Part shown: positions 52,008 through 62,260 of the stretch, one piece after another
Layout of the letters: each line of letters starts with the position of its first letter
How positions within the stretch are numbered: position 1 is the stretch's first letter
Source: Undaria pinnatifida
Taxonomy: Eukaryota; Sar; Phaeophyceae; Laminariales; Alariaceae
DNA length: 64,000 nt
Direction of reading: 5' to 3'
NCBI GenBank assembly: GCA_012845835.1
Contig: JABAKD010000011.1
Coordinates: forward strand, 7,068,381 to 7,132,380
Notes under the pieces: model-generated
Database searches by the model: none
The model's input: the letters and a program-made list of their open reading frames with translations, nothing else
What the model was told of the DNA's origin: nothing
Made by a program: the position numbers and the translations under genes

Positions 52008-53960
52008 ATGTCACTTGAGGAGCTTCGTACCTATCCCAAAAAACTGATTTCGGCACAAACAAAAGTGCTGCCCGATGAAAAATCCCGTGGAAGGCTTTTT
52101 AGGTAGGCAACGAACTCTATGGGGAAAAAAAAGAACGAAATTTTCTGACAATTTTGGGTTAAGGAGCCCCGTCACCCAGAAATTGTTTCAGCGAAAAAGT
52201 GCTGCCGCTATTGTAGCACGCGTCGGTATGAATTCGTACGTGTTTTTTCTTCAACCGGGGTGCTTTCTTAGCCTTTTTTTTAACACGGGGCTGGATGTCA
52301 GGGAAGTTTGCAAGTGTGGGGACATTATCATCATGCGTATATATCATACACCGGTTGTATGCGACGGTGTGATTAAACCTCGCACGCCTACAAATGGTTG
52401 ACGGGTATACGTTTTTGCGCTGTGGATCCCTGGAACTCGTCTGCTGCGTGGCCAAAAATGCACACGCATTTCTTCACAAGGTCCGGCAGGCGGTTGTTCT
52501 CAAGTAGTTCGGTGATGTGCTACTTGAGAACAGCCGCCTGTTGGGCATTCTGAAAAGTGGCTGTGGCTCTTCCACGTCGAAGCATAACTCAAGCCATATT
52601 AGACAACACGCGGCTCTATTGGTAGAAGCAGCAGTAATAGTGCATGCGCGGACAGCATTGTCTTACCGTATGCTCGCAACAATGCAAAATGTGGTTTTAG
52701 TGTTTAGCCTCGAGAACAAAAGAAGACTTGCAGCAATAAAAAATGGCCACGGTGAGAATCGAACGAAGGACTATGGATTTCCAAGTTTGAAAAATATATT
52801 TTGGCCCACTTTTGAATGACAAAAACGTTTGACTCAGGGCACCACGCAAGCGCGGTCAAGGCGCCCCCGGCGCGGTAGGGACCAGGGAGCACGACGAGGG
52901 ATTTTCGGACAGAAAGGTGGTCCTCATCGCGAGCAAATACGAAAAACGCAAACAAAACGTATAGTCAAAGCTGAGGAGCACTCAGGGTATGCCACAAAGA
53001 ATATCACCCTTGTATCTATATACCTACAGTAGGCGAGGGGATTGTTCACCATTTTTTCTTGAAAGACACATGCAACGGTAGCGGTGTCAGCATTCGCCTT
53101 CTGCTAAGGGTGGTGACTTGAGGAGCTTTCTACTTCAAAACCTGTTGTGACTAAACTGAAAGCACAACCAGATGAACAAAACCCATGGCCTAGGTGTACG
53201 AAAACAAGATAATTTTGCGAAACGATAATGACATTTTCCGGCGGTATTAGGTTGAGGAGCACCGCCAATTAGAAAATTATTTTGGCCGTTTTTTTTTTTC
53301 TGCGAGGGTAGTCACTTGAGGAGCTCTATACCCATCTGACGCAACACGCTATTTTGACCAAACTGAAAGGGCAACCCGATGAACAAACCCGTGGCCTAGG
53401 TATACGAAAATAATCATTTTTGCAAAACAGTATTTTGAATCCCGACGGTTTTAGGTTAAGGAGCGCCGCCATTCAGAAAATTATTTTGGCCGAAAGTCTT
53501 TATCGTAGCACTGGTCGAAAGTCAGTTTGTGGGTGAGATGTGCAGCTCGAAGTAACTTTTTGCCTTAGAGGGGTATATAGCTACTCAGGTGAGGAGAGTT
53601 AGAAAGAAAAGAGCGCACCTCTACCGTCACATTGTAATCCTCAAGCGAAGACCTCGTGGAAGCGCAGGTACACTCCTACAGTAGCGTGCTTAAGCTGCCC
53701 CGTGTAACCGACAATGCATGCTGGGATGCGGGTAGCACCATATTTTCCCTCGTGTCCTCACGTGAGGAGCTCTGTGCCTCACCCAATCACTGACTTTGAG
53801 GAAACTGAGAAGAGCGATGTGACGAACAAAACTCACGGCCTAGGGGTAAAAGTCGAAGAAATGCTATTAACAGTGTAAAACGCAACGATATAAGGTACTG
53901 TACTGTAGTTCCTTAGTTGAGCCCGGTTAATCAGAAATAGCGTTGGCCAAAAAGTGCTAG
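52008..53960 (+). repeat. Dispersed repeat family C, four copies
   Basis: Copies at about 52008-52200, 53105-53290, 53308-53495 and 53757-53960. Each starts CACTTGAGGAGCT, has GATGAACAAA.CCCGTGGCCTAGG in the middle, and ends GGTTAAGGAGC.CCGTCA..CAGAAA with TTGGCC. Unit about 190-200 bp; two copies are nearly adjacent. Confidence 0.75.
52484..52543. other. Strong 24 bp stem hairpin
   Basis: 52484-52507 (CGGCAGGCGGTTGTTCTCAA and GTAG) pairs with 52520-52543 over a 12-base loop. There are two adjacent mismatches near the base and one G-U-type pair. No tail of T or known element around it. Confidence 0.8.
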
Positions 53961-54177
53961 CCTTATCGTAGATATGGTAGATACCTGCTGGGACGTCGCC
54001 ACATACTGCAGTATCGCTCTGCACCTCTGTATATGTTTCCCTGGTTCACCATTTGATCTTACTCCACCTACCTACGTACGTCGGCTGCATGTGACCCCTA
54101 TACCTCCCTCCCTCCCTCCCTACCCCTTCCCCCTTCCCCCGCGTCGACCCGGGTGCCCCTTTTATATTGCCGTTCAG

Positions 54178-57100
54178 AACCCATCTTGGGCGCGGCCACG
54201 ATTCGTGACGCACCTGCTGGGGCCGTTGATCGCGTTGGTCGTCATCGTCTCCACGTTCGTACACACGCAAAAGCTCAACCTCTTCAGCTTGTGAGTGTTC
54301 TCAACTCCGGAGTGCTGTATGCTGCTGCGGTCGGAAGAGGGTCCTCTCCAAATCGCGACCCAACCCAGCCCTCCCCCCAACCCTAACCGTTCCCCTGTTA
54401 ACCCCCCAGCCTAAGCCCACACCGACGAGCGACCCGAGCGTGGCCTCGCCTCGACGCACGTTTTTCATTTCCTGAAAAAAATGTCCCGACCCTGCAAAAA
54501 TCGTCTAATATTTTCCGCACTTTCTGGTGTGTTTTGATGCGTGACAGCCCTGGTGATGGCTACTGTCCTCCCCAATCCCGCCCTAGTCGAGGGGATCACC
54601 ACGTTTGGTGTAGCGCACGTCGTGCGATCCTTTGTATTTTACGCGGCCGTATCAAGTACGAACATGATGTGTCTTGTGTTTGTAACAGGCACCCAACGTG
54701 CATGGCGCTGGCGTTTATGGTGCTTATGCCGGAGGGGGTAGTGGCTTACAAGAACCACCTGCTGCTGGACTCCTTCGGCCCTATCATGTCCAACAGTACC
54801 AAGGCAAAGAACAGGACGATTCACATGACGCTGCAGGCAAGAAAATGGAGGGGTTCGCAGAACATCATCAAGAAATGAAGAGAAAAATCTCAATGAAAAA
54901 TATCAAGAGAATTATTTAACAATATCTGAAAAAAAGTTGCGCGACAAAAGACAGACGAGGACGACCGGTGGGGGTAATGGACGTCGAGGGGGGAAGGGAG
55001 CAGTACTGCTTTACGACTGGACCCAGCTTAGGCAAAATTGTTGAAAGACCGCGCTGATTGCTCAGTGCATACTTATTCCGAGAATTTTCCCAGGCGGCCG
55101 GGATCAGGGTTAGACCGAATATTGTTGGAAACATTACTTTTGGCGCTCAGAACTGAATTCTAGGCCAAGTATGTACCTGTTTTACTCGGCTGGACTGTAA
55201 AAAAACACGGATATACTCTTCAAGATCCATCCCGTAATTTTCCGAGGGCTTTCTGGAGCAGTTTTCCGTTTCTCTAGGGTCTCTTTCTGATTTTTTTGCG
55301 CAACCAATCAGCTGTCAGATATATGAAATGTTGGTCAGAACTGGGGCCAAGAAAAAATGAATCTTGGAGGATTTTTGGCTCAAAATCATCAGGTCGTCAG
55401 AACTGGCAAATTGGACGAACAGTCAAACTACGACTCTGGAGAACGGAAAAGTACGTCAGAACGCTGTAGGAAAACTACGGGGAACACCCTGAAGAGTCTA
55501 CAGGTGTTTTGGCCGTCCCTCTGAGTACATCGCGTTTTATCGTTCTAAAATCTCAGCTCTGAGGGCCCGCAAATATGTTCCCATAGTAGTTGATCTTGTA
55601 GGGATCAACATCAAGCATATTTTCCCCAGTAAGGCCAAGTATATTTTCTCGATGCTTAGCCATTTGGTCTACACAGCTCTCGAGGGGGTGGCATGCGGCA
55701 CTGGCGCTGGACCATTTCGTCTGTAAGACCGTTGAGGGGGAGTGTAGGGAATGCCATACGACGAATCGGCTTGTTGCAGATTGCGCGGCTGATCTTTTCC
55801 TGGGGGCGTTTTGGGGGGAGGAAGGTCTTTCTTTTTCAGGGAAACGGAGATCAAGAACGACGGACCAAAGAGCCCACGGTGACGATTAACCGTTTTGCTG
55901 ATTTTGCGGCATGGCGCCTTGGGGGGGGGGGGGGCGCTCTCTGCCTTGCTTTTCCAACCTTTGTTTGATTCAGAGACCGAGAGGGGTTTGTTGGGATGGT
56001 TTGTCCTATTTTTCCGTCATTTATATGCCCTCGTTATCGACTCTATGTTATACCCGTTTTCACTCATTCATTTTCCCCTTGGTTCGTCTTTTTTTTTGCA
56101 TGAACTAAGCTTGGTTTCCCCCATGAACGTCAACTGTATCCCCGCCCGTCCCTGTTTTACTTGCGCTTTTAACACTCCGTTATTTTTTCTCTCTGCGCCT
56201 TGTCCCAGATCCTGGCTTCCTTGTTCGCCGCTTTGGGTCTTCTTTTCATCGCCGCCAATAAGCTCTACCAGGGGAAAAACATCCTGCCGCACACGACGCA
56301 CTCGGTGCTCGGCACGATAGTGAGTTCCGCCCGCAATTTGCCCATCCTGATGATGCCGACTGCGTGAGCCGCCTGCCGGTTTACGAATGACAGACGCCTA
56401 GGGAGGAATCGAAGCAGAGGTTTCTAGCTTGAATTCGAACACGGACACGGATCTCGTGGAATATTCGTACGAAACCGCGCCCGACCCAGCTGGCAGAATA
56501 GAGCCTTCGTCACTCCCGAGGCTAGGCATATTATGGCTCCGGCCAGCCGTTCCGTTTTGCCAAGGGAAACTCGAGAGCTAGAGGTACTGAAGATTGAGAG
56601 CTGGAGGTGCTGGGAGATCCGGATATATCAGTGGTAGACCGCGGGATGACCTGCTATTGTTGCCCCTGCTGCCATATTGCACAGACCGAGCGAAAAATGG
56701 AGAAAAACGCCTGTTTGCTGTATTTTTTGTCGGGTGTTGATGCACGATTAGTTCGTTTTTTCTTGTGTTCGTTTTCGCCGACTGTTGATAATCGATTGCG
56801 TCGTGTCTGCCCTCAACCGCTGCCGGGTGTTGTGCCTCCTTTCCAGGCTCTGCTGGCGATGGTGATGCAGGTGATGGTGGGACGGCTGAAGCAAGCAGGC
56901 TTCTCTACCAGCGGGGCGGACGGGCGCATCAGGGGCAAACGAAATTACCGATGGCACGGGAAGGTGAGAGGGGTTGGTGGAGACAAGTGTAGGGACCCCC
57001 CGATAAACGCCGTCTGAGCAAGGCGGTATACCGATATAAGGCGGTCAAAACCGCTTGGCGTGACTGGGGAATTTCGCTCACGACAAGGATTGAAGAGCTT

Positions 57101-58922
57101 CCCCCCAAAAGGCGGTCATATTGCTCTGGCACACCACCGCCTTAGTGGGGGACCCCTAGTGTAGTAGTGGTTGTCGTAATGGTGGTATTAGTGGTGGTGA
57201 TGGCAGTGTTGGTGGCGGTGTGGATGAGTAAGTTGGTGGTAGCATCAGGGGAGCGCTAAATTTCCGATGGCATGGGATATTGAGAGGGGTTGTGCTGGTG
57301 GTGGCGGTTGTGTTGGTGGTGATGATGGCGTTGTTGTTGGTATAGACGGTGTTGGTGATGGTAGATGTGGTGCTGGTTGTGACGGTGGTGGTGGTGGTGG
57401 TGGCGGTCGTGGCGATGTTTTTGTTGTTGATGGTGGTGGTGATGGCGGTGGTGGTGTTGGTGCAAGCTTGGTCTCTGGAATGAGAAGACCCTCGACCCCA
57501 AGTTTGTTTATTGCTTCCCAAGTATGGTTTTGTTTTTATTCCCTTCGTGTTACTACGGTTGTGCTTTTTTCTTAGCTTGGAGAGGACAAGGAGCGATTTT
57601 ATACGAAGTATCACTGTACGTACGTACTACTACTGCTACTGCTGCTACTTTCGAAAATAAAGTTCGATGCTCAAATTGGACACCATGTTGAACGCAAAGC
57701 CGCTGCGCACTGTGGCTTCTTGTCTGTCTAGATGGGTTTCTTATGTTGCCTCCTCCTTGTCCTCCTGCCCCCCCCCCTTCCCGGCCTCGCCTCCGCGCCC
57801 GTCCCTTCTCTCGGTGTGCATCATGCCGTTTTGTTTTGTTTGTAGATGGGCCTTCTGCTGTACGACTTAGCCACTACGTCATTCGTTTTTGGGGTGTTCG
57901 CGTTCTTCGGGATCTCTGTGACGGCCGTAGTGGTTCCCTTGCTGGTGGCATACGCTTGGCTGAACGTCCACCTTCAGGTATACGCTAAAGTGATACCAGT
58001 ATATTCTGTCATAGACTGCCTGCGTCTGCGGTAGGGAGCGCGTCCTAAGCTCGACGCAAGCGGGATGAACGACACGCGCGCAAACAGCTAGTTGTACTGT
58101 TGCCCGTTCTTAATGAGTGGTTTACAAAACCGAACTTGTCGCTTTTGAAGTCCTGATATCTGGGCCCGAAAGGGTTATAGTGCGGCATGGACTGCCGGTG
58201 TCAGTGCAGCATTGGCTGCCTATGACAGTGCAGCAGGGGCTGCCTTGCGTGATGATGATTTTCTCGAATTGGCTCATTTCCCTGAAGTCCAGTCCGTGGC
58301 TACGAAAAAGCACTACGAAAAACGCCCTGGTGCAAGAAATTATAAAAGCAAGTAAATTTTAACATGTGCCGCAGTACCAGTACGCAAGGAGTTGGTGCTA
58401 CGGGCTGCGGTATACCGTACTTTATCACTTACAGACCATGTCGAGGAGACTATCCATGGTACGTGTACCCGATGTCTAAATATTTGCAGCATGCGCTGCC
58501 TGGGGTCATGTAGCGTAGATAGGTTGCCTGCGTCAGTGTAGCGTTGGAGCTTGGGCCAATCAATGACATTTCTGGCTATGCAGCGGGGACCGTTTGCCGT
58601 CAGCCGGAAATCACTACCGACCGCACAACCTCGTGTTCCCCCGGTGCAGGCGGTTGATTATTTGTCTCGATGAAAACTCCCTCTGTCGATTTGTCGTTTC
58701 CTACCCATCCCGCCTCCCGTATAAACATAAACGCCAATTGAGTACGTTTTTATCTTGTGTTTGTTATAACCTCGGCAGATGCACGAGACGAAGCACCTCA
58801 CCGTGCCCGTGTACAGCGAAGGAATGGACGCGCAGGCGGGGGAAGCCGTGCCCGAGGTGCAGCCTCTGACGGAAGAAGGCGGGGCTCAAGAGTCCAAAGG
58901 GGAAAGGACCTACCCCGTATAG
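54178..58922 (+). CDS. Cytochrome b561-type membrane protein (first exon not found)
   Basis: Exons 54178-54290, 54689-54836, 56209-56319, 56847-56963, 57846-57977 and 58779-58922 (TAG at 58920), all in phase, give 254 residues. Six hydrophobic helices: around THLLGPLIALVVIVSTFV, MALAFMVLMPEGVVAY, ILASLFAALGLLFIAA, VLGTIALLAMVMQVMVG, LLLYDLATTSFVFGVFAFF and VTAVVVPLLVAYAWLNV. Four conserved His positions sit as expected for the two haems: FSLHPTCM, RTIHMTLQ, TTHSVLGT and RWHGKMG. The family moves electrons across membranes, often from ascorbate (family knowledge); substrate and membrane are not known here. A charged 47-residue tail follows. The exon at 54689 ends at a GC donor (CTGCAG|GCAAGA). 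The short N-terminus must come from an upstream exon, because 54178 follows an acceptor GCCGTTCAG. Confidence 0.87.
56992..57156. mobile_element. 165 bp MITE-like element in a b561 intron
   Basis: Flanked by TA (56990-56991, 57157-57158). Left end GGGACCCCCCGATAAACGCC and right end (inverse) GGGGTCCCCCACTAAGGCGG are imperfect terminal repeats. Internal AAGGCGGT words recur in both orientations. It lies 28 bp after the exon donor at 56964. Confidence 0.6.
57170..57480 (+). repeat. (GGTGGTGAT)n-type repeat in the b561 intron
   Basis: GGTGGT, GTTGGT and GATGGT words on both sides of the exon-end copy at 57242. Thr- and Gly-rich frames are translations of it. Confidence 0.9.
57242..57292 (+). 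pseudogene. Decayed duplicate of a b561 exon 3' end with its splice junction
   Basis: GCATCAGGGGAGCGCTAAAT, TTCCGATGGCATGGGATATT then GAGAGGGGTTG parallels the exon end at 56926-56963 plus the first 11 intron bases. The true donor GTGAGAGGGGTTG is TTGAGAGGGGTTG in the copy. Offset 316 bp, of which 167 bp are the MITE and one TA, so the original duplication offset was about 149 bp. Confidence 0.82.
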
Positions 58923-60499
58923 CGTCTTGTATGATGGCGTTATTGTTGCTGATGTCTCTATTAGTAGCAGCGGTGCTCCGCTGATCACATTACTAAGGCA
59001 AGCAAGAAAAGAGCACACCCCCCCCCCCCTCCCCGCACGGTTCTTCACGTCGAAGGGGGATGCTGATCGGTGATGTAATGACTAAGGCAAGCAACCATTG
59101 GGTACCCCGCCCTTCCCCCTCGACCACCCAACTACTAACTCCACCAGGCACGCTTCATGTTATATGCTGGTGTGCTGGTATTGCACAAGTTTGCGATGCC
59201 AAAATCATTTTGTCTTTTGCCGGTCGCTTTTTTGTTTCATTTTGCCGTGCTTGTCGTTGGACAGCGCTTTGTCACGCAAAACCTGTGCACGACCTTGGAC
59301 AGTATTGTTTTGTTGTAGCCGTAAAGTAGAGGCCAGGTAACCGAGAGCTTATACAGCAGCAGCAGCAGCAGTATGAATACCATACCTCCTGACGAGGGGG
59401 GTATGAAGTGTTTAGCCAATGGGAAGTCGTTGCCTGCTGCAGTTGTAGACCTGTCGTATGAAGTGTTTAGCCAATGTGAAGTCGTTGCCTGCTGCAGTTG
59501 TAGACCTGTCGTATGAAGTGTTCAGCCAATGGGAAGTCGTTGCCTGCTGCAGTTGAAGACCTGTCAAGCTGTGTGATTATTTTGCTGTTGGTTTCGCGAA
59601 GTTGTACGCTGTTGTTTTCGCACCGTATTTCGTTGCCTTTTTGTGACTTCGCGACGTCGTGCACTGCATTCACGATTGTTTTGTTTCCTGTTTCAAGGCC
59701 TATGCTGCTGCTGCAGTTGCACCTACCGAACAGGTTGCGATCGTGCCGTTTCCTGTTCCCTCAAAGTTAGTTCACGTACGGAAACGGTATAGCGGGTACG
59801 ACTGCTGTGAGCGAAACGCTCAGTTGTTGTTCGCAGGCGTCTCTGGTCTTTTGCCTCTAGTATTGTAGATAGACGTTCTTTTTACCAACGGGAATTCATA
59901 TACATAGAACCAGGATCTTTAACCTCTCGGTTGTTTGGCGTGTCAATGATTACAGTATTACGGAAACGAGGTTATTTGCTCTCGATATGGTGGATGATAT
60001 TGCATCGAGAGAGCGGGATTGAGCGATGCGTTCACGGTCGGAGGACGGGGGAGTAGTACTTGCAGTCAGTTGACCAAATTCGTGGGCTACCGGCAATCCT
60101 CGGTATCGTTGTCTTGCTTGAAGGAGTTATGTACCACTACCTGGTACTCGTAGGAAAATAGAAACGTGTTGGGTGGCGGTCAAGAAAGTGCAGGGGTGCT
60201 GTTCCGTGCGCGGCGACGACAGACGAAGCAGGTAAACCACCCCAATAACTTAGTCTGATAGCCCAGTGTGGGCAGATAGACGGACACGGCACAGCGGCCA
60301 CCCCGCCCCGATAAAAAAAGCACGTGCAAGCCACCTACCTGTAGAACAACTCTACTGTATCCCGTAGACAGAGTGTTTTCGTTTGCCGCCCGACAGTATG
60401 GTATGCAGTGCATGTTTCAATCCAGTATGTGTATGTTGAAAGTACTCGTGACTTCGTCGTGCTCGTATTCCTAATATTTTCCAGGGTGGTAGTCCTCGG
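58923..60499. other. Intergenic stretch downstream of the b561 gene
   Basis: No conserved gene seen. Contains a C-run (59018-59031), a short CAG repeat near 59355 and the 55 bp tandem repeat listed separately. Confidence 0.4.
59401..59565 (+). repeat. Three tandem 55 bp repeats
   Basis: GTATGAAGTGTTTAGCCAAT and the following 35 bases start at 59401, 59456 and 59511 with only a few differences. The third copy ends at CTGTC followed by AAGCTG. Confidence 0.95.
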
Positions 60500-60780
60500 T
60501 ACCGTTTTTTTTTACGGTACCAGATCGGACGGTATTGCGAAATGACGGTACTTTTCAAACGGTTGACGGTATTTCGATTTCTCACGGTACCACTTTTGGC
60601 GGTACACGGTATCGCCGAATTTGACGGATCTTTTTCGGCGGTATCGACAAGTGACGGTATTTTCTAGACGGTAGACGGTTTTTCGACATTTGACGGTACT
60701 TTTTTGGCGGTACTGCAAAACGACGGTACCGGTCCCGGTACTGCCAAATTTGACGGTACTTTTTTGAGGGTACTGAAATA
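60500..60780 (+). repeat. GACGGTAC-type repeat block 1
   Basis: TTTGACGGTACTTTTTTGGC, GGTAC and ACGGTTGACGGT words repeated irregularly. About 90 bp (60535-60630) reappears at 62147-62240. The mariner-like element is inserted at its right edge; GACGGTTCCGCTACTGA resumes at 61556. Confidence 0.85.
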
Positions 60781-61553
60781 CTCCCTCCGACTCTAAATAT
60801 AAGGGCGGTTTGGAAATCCCGTAATATAAGGGCGGTTTGAGGGTTATTGGCAGAAACGTGCCATTTGGGCAAGGTGGACCTCGGATATCTTTGGCATACG
60901 ATAGAATATCGCATTGGAGAGAGAGAAAAAAAAAAACGCTCGATGGGGGGGGGATGGTGCGGTGAAATCCCCTGATCGGGGAAATGGCGGAAATCTGCCG
61001 TGGTTGTACCCAGAAGGGACAACAGACCGCCGGTGCAGTCAAGGTCGATGCCCTTTCTGCCGCTTTTGCCCTTGCGGTTGTTCCCGATGTACGCACTGGG
61101 GTCTCCAGCTGCCTCCCGCTGCTCATGCTTCGCCCACACTCCCTTTATCGTCTTCCAGCTGCACCCGTACTTCTCCGCGGCTTCCACATACGCACCGTGC
61201 CGCAGTACCCCGTCTTTGCTGTTGGCGAGAAGGTGGCGAATCACCTCTTCTCTCTCCAAAACGCTGAAATTCTTGCGTTTCGTCCCTTGAGAGGCACTCC
61301 CAGCAGCGGACATGGCTCAACAGCAGTTGGGAAGGTGTTCGACCGGAGCTCCAAAGTTGGGGTGGTGAGATCGGGCGCGGTCTGCTGTTGTGGGCTGCAC
61401 CTTGCTGGTGTGTGTTCAGAAAGACCCCTGTTCTGCGCGCTGCGCAGCAGTGCGGCGGAACCAATAAAAAAAACGGTTCGGGAAAAGAGTTCTGCAGACC
61501 CGAGTTATACCGCTTTTTGTCCAAACCGCCCTTATATTTAGGGTCGGAGGGAG
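60781..61553. mobile_element. Mariner-like element, deleted, 773 bp
   Basis: 34 bp terminal inverted repeats (60781-60814, 61520-61553) differ at one base. They start CTCCCTCCGA and include AATATAAGGGCGGTTTGG, flanked by TA on both sides (60779-60780, 61554-61555). CTCCCTCC ends and the TA duplication fit the mariner/Stowaway group of plants and algae. The interior holds only the N-terminal part of a transposase on the minus strand. A second AATATAAGGGCGGTTTGA lies just inside the left end. Confidence 0.88.
61038..61313 (-). pseudogene. N-terminal fragment of mariner-like transposase
   Basis: Begins MSAAGSASQGTKRKNFSVLE and continues with a helix-turn-helix pair (EVIRHLLANSKDGVLRHGA, AEKYGCSWKTIKGVWAKH) and the linker RKGKSGRKGIDLD. 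This order matches the DNA-binding N-terminus of plant-type mariner transposases. The catalytic DDD domain is absent; after about residue 92 the frame runs through unrelated sequence and the left TIR to 60582. It could still bind its TIRs (inference). Confidence 0.7.
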
Positions 61554-61994
61554 TATGACGGTTCCGCTACTGAGAAATACAGAATTACGAATGACGAAAT
61601 ACTTGACAGTACCTGCCGGGCGGCGATCAAGCATGCCGGCACCACCACGCTGATGTTCCCGCATACCTACATAGAACGGACGAATTGAACAGCCACCGAA
61701 TCACCACTTGAATTCCCAGTCACCGAATCACCAGCAACAACAGGAACCTCGACACTACTGCTGCCATCGGCATCCCCCTGTACAGCGGCCATCTTTCGGG
61801 TTCTGCTGGGCCGCACACGCACTGTACGCAGGCGCCTTTGTGTGTGTGGCAGCAGGCCGCTGTTGCGACCACCAGCCACCAGCAGAGAGAGAGAAAGAGG
61901 TTCTCCCCAACAGAAACAACATAGCCCGATAGAACAAAAAAAAAAGCAGGAAAAAGGAAAAAAAAAAGACAAAGAACAAAGGAGAAGAAAAAAA

Positions 61995-62062
61995 AGACAG
62001 GCATCTGGGGTTCGAACCCAATGCTCGTCGTTCACACGTCCTCCCACTAGCCATCACCCTAC
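61995..62062 (-). mobile_element. tRNA-derived SINE-like sequence
   Basis: The minus strand reads GATGGCTAGTGGGAGGACG (A-box-like), 24 bases later TTGGGTTCGAACCCCAG (B box and T arm), then GATGCCTGTC and a long T-rich tail down to about 61930. No closed cloverleaf with a 5' acceptor strand, so a pol III-derived SINE or tRNA relic is more likely than a tRNA gene. Confidence 0.5.
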
Positions 62063-62074
62063 AATCTTTGACGG

Positions 62075-62260
62075 TTCTGAATATGACGGTTTTTCTAAAC
62101 GGGAAACGGTACTTCGCTTATTTGACGGTACTTTTATGGCGGTGCTGCAAAATGACGGTACTTTTTAAACGGTTGACGGTTTTTCGATTTTTAACGGTAC
62201 CGCCTTCGGCGGTACACGGTTTGCCCAAATATGACGGTATTTATTCCGCCGAGTACCGGG
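62075..62260 (+). repeat. GACGGTAC-type repeat block 2
   Basis: Second block of the repeat at 60500-60780, same orientation, with AAATGACGGTACTTTTTAAA, CGGTTGACGG and GGCGGTACACGGT. Confidence 0.85.

Noticed and set aside
52740..52780. tRNA-like GGTGAGAATCGAACGAAGGA
   Set aside because: The T-loop word is present but the flanking bases do not form a T stem, and no other arm is visible.
53974..54177. ATG at 53974 running in frame into the b561 exon, as a possible N-terminus
   Set aside because: The stretch includes CTCCCTCCCTCCC and CCCTTCCCCC followed by TATTGCCGTTCAG, a typical intron end, and its translation is Pro-rich and unlike b561 N-termini. I left the first exon unassigned.
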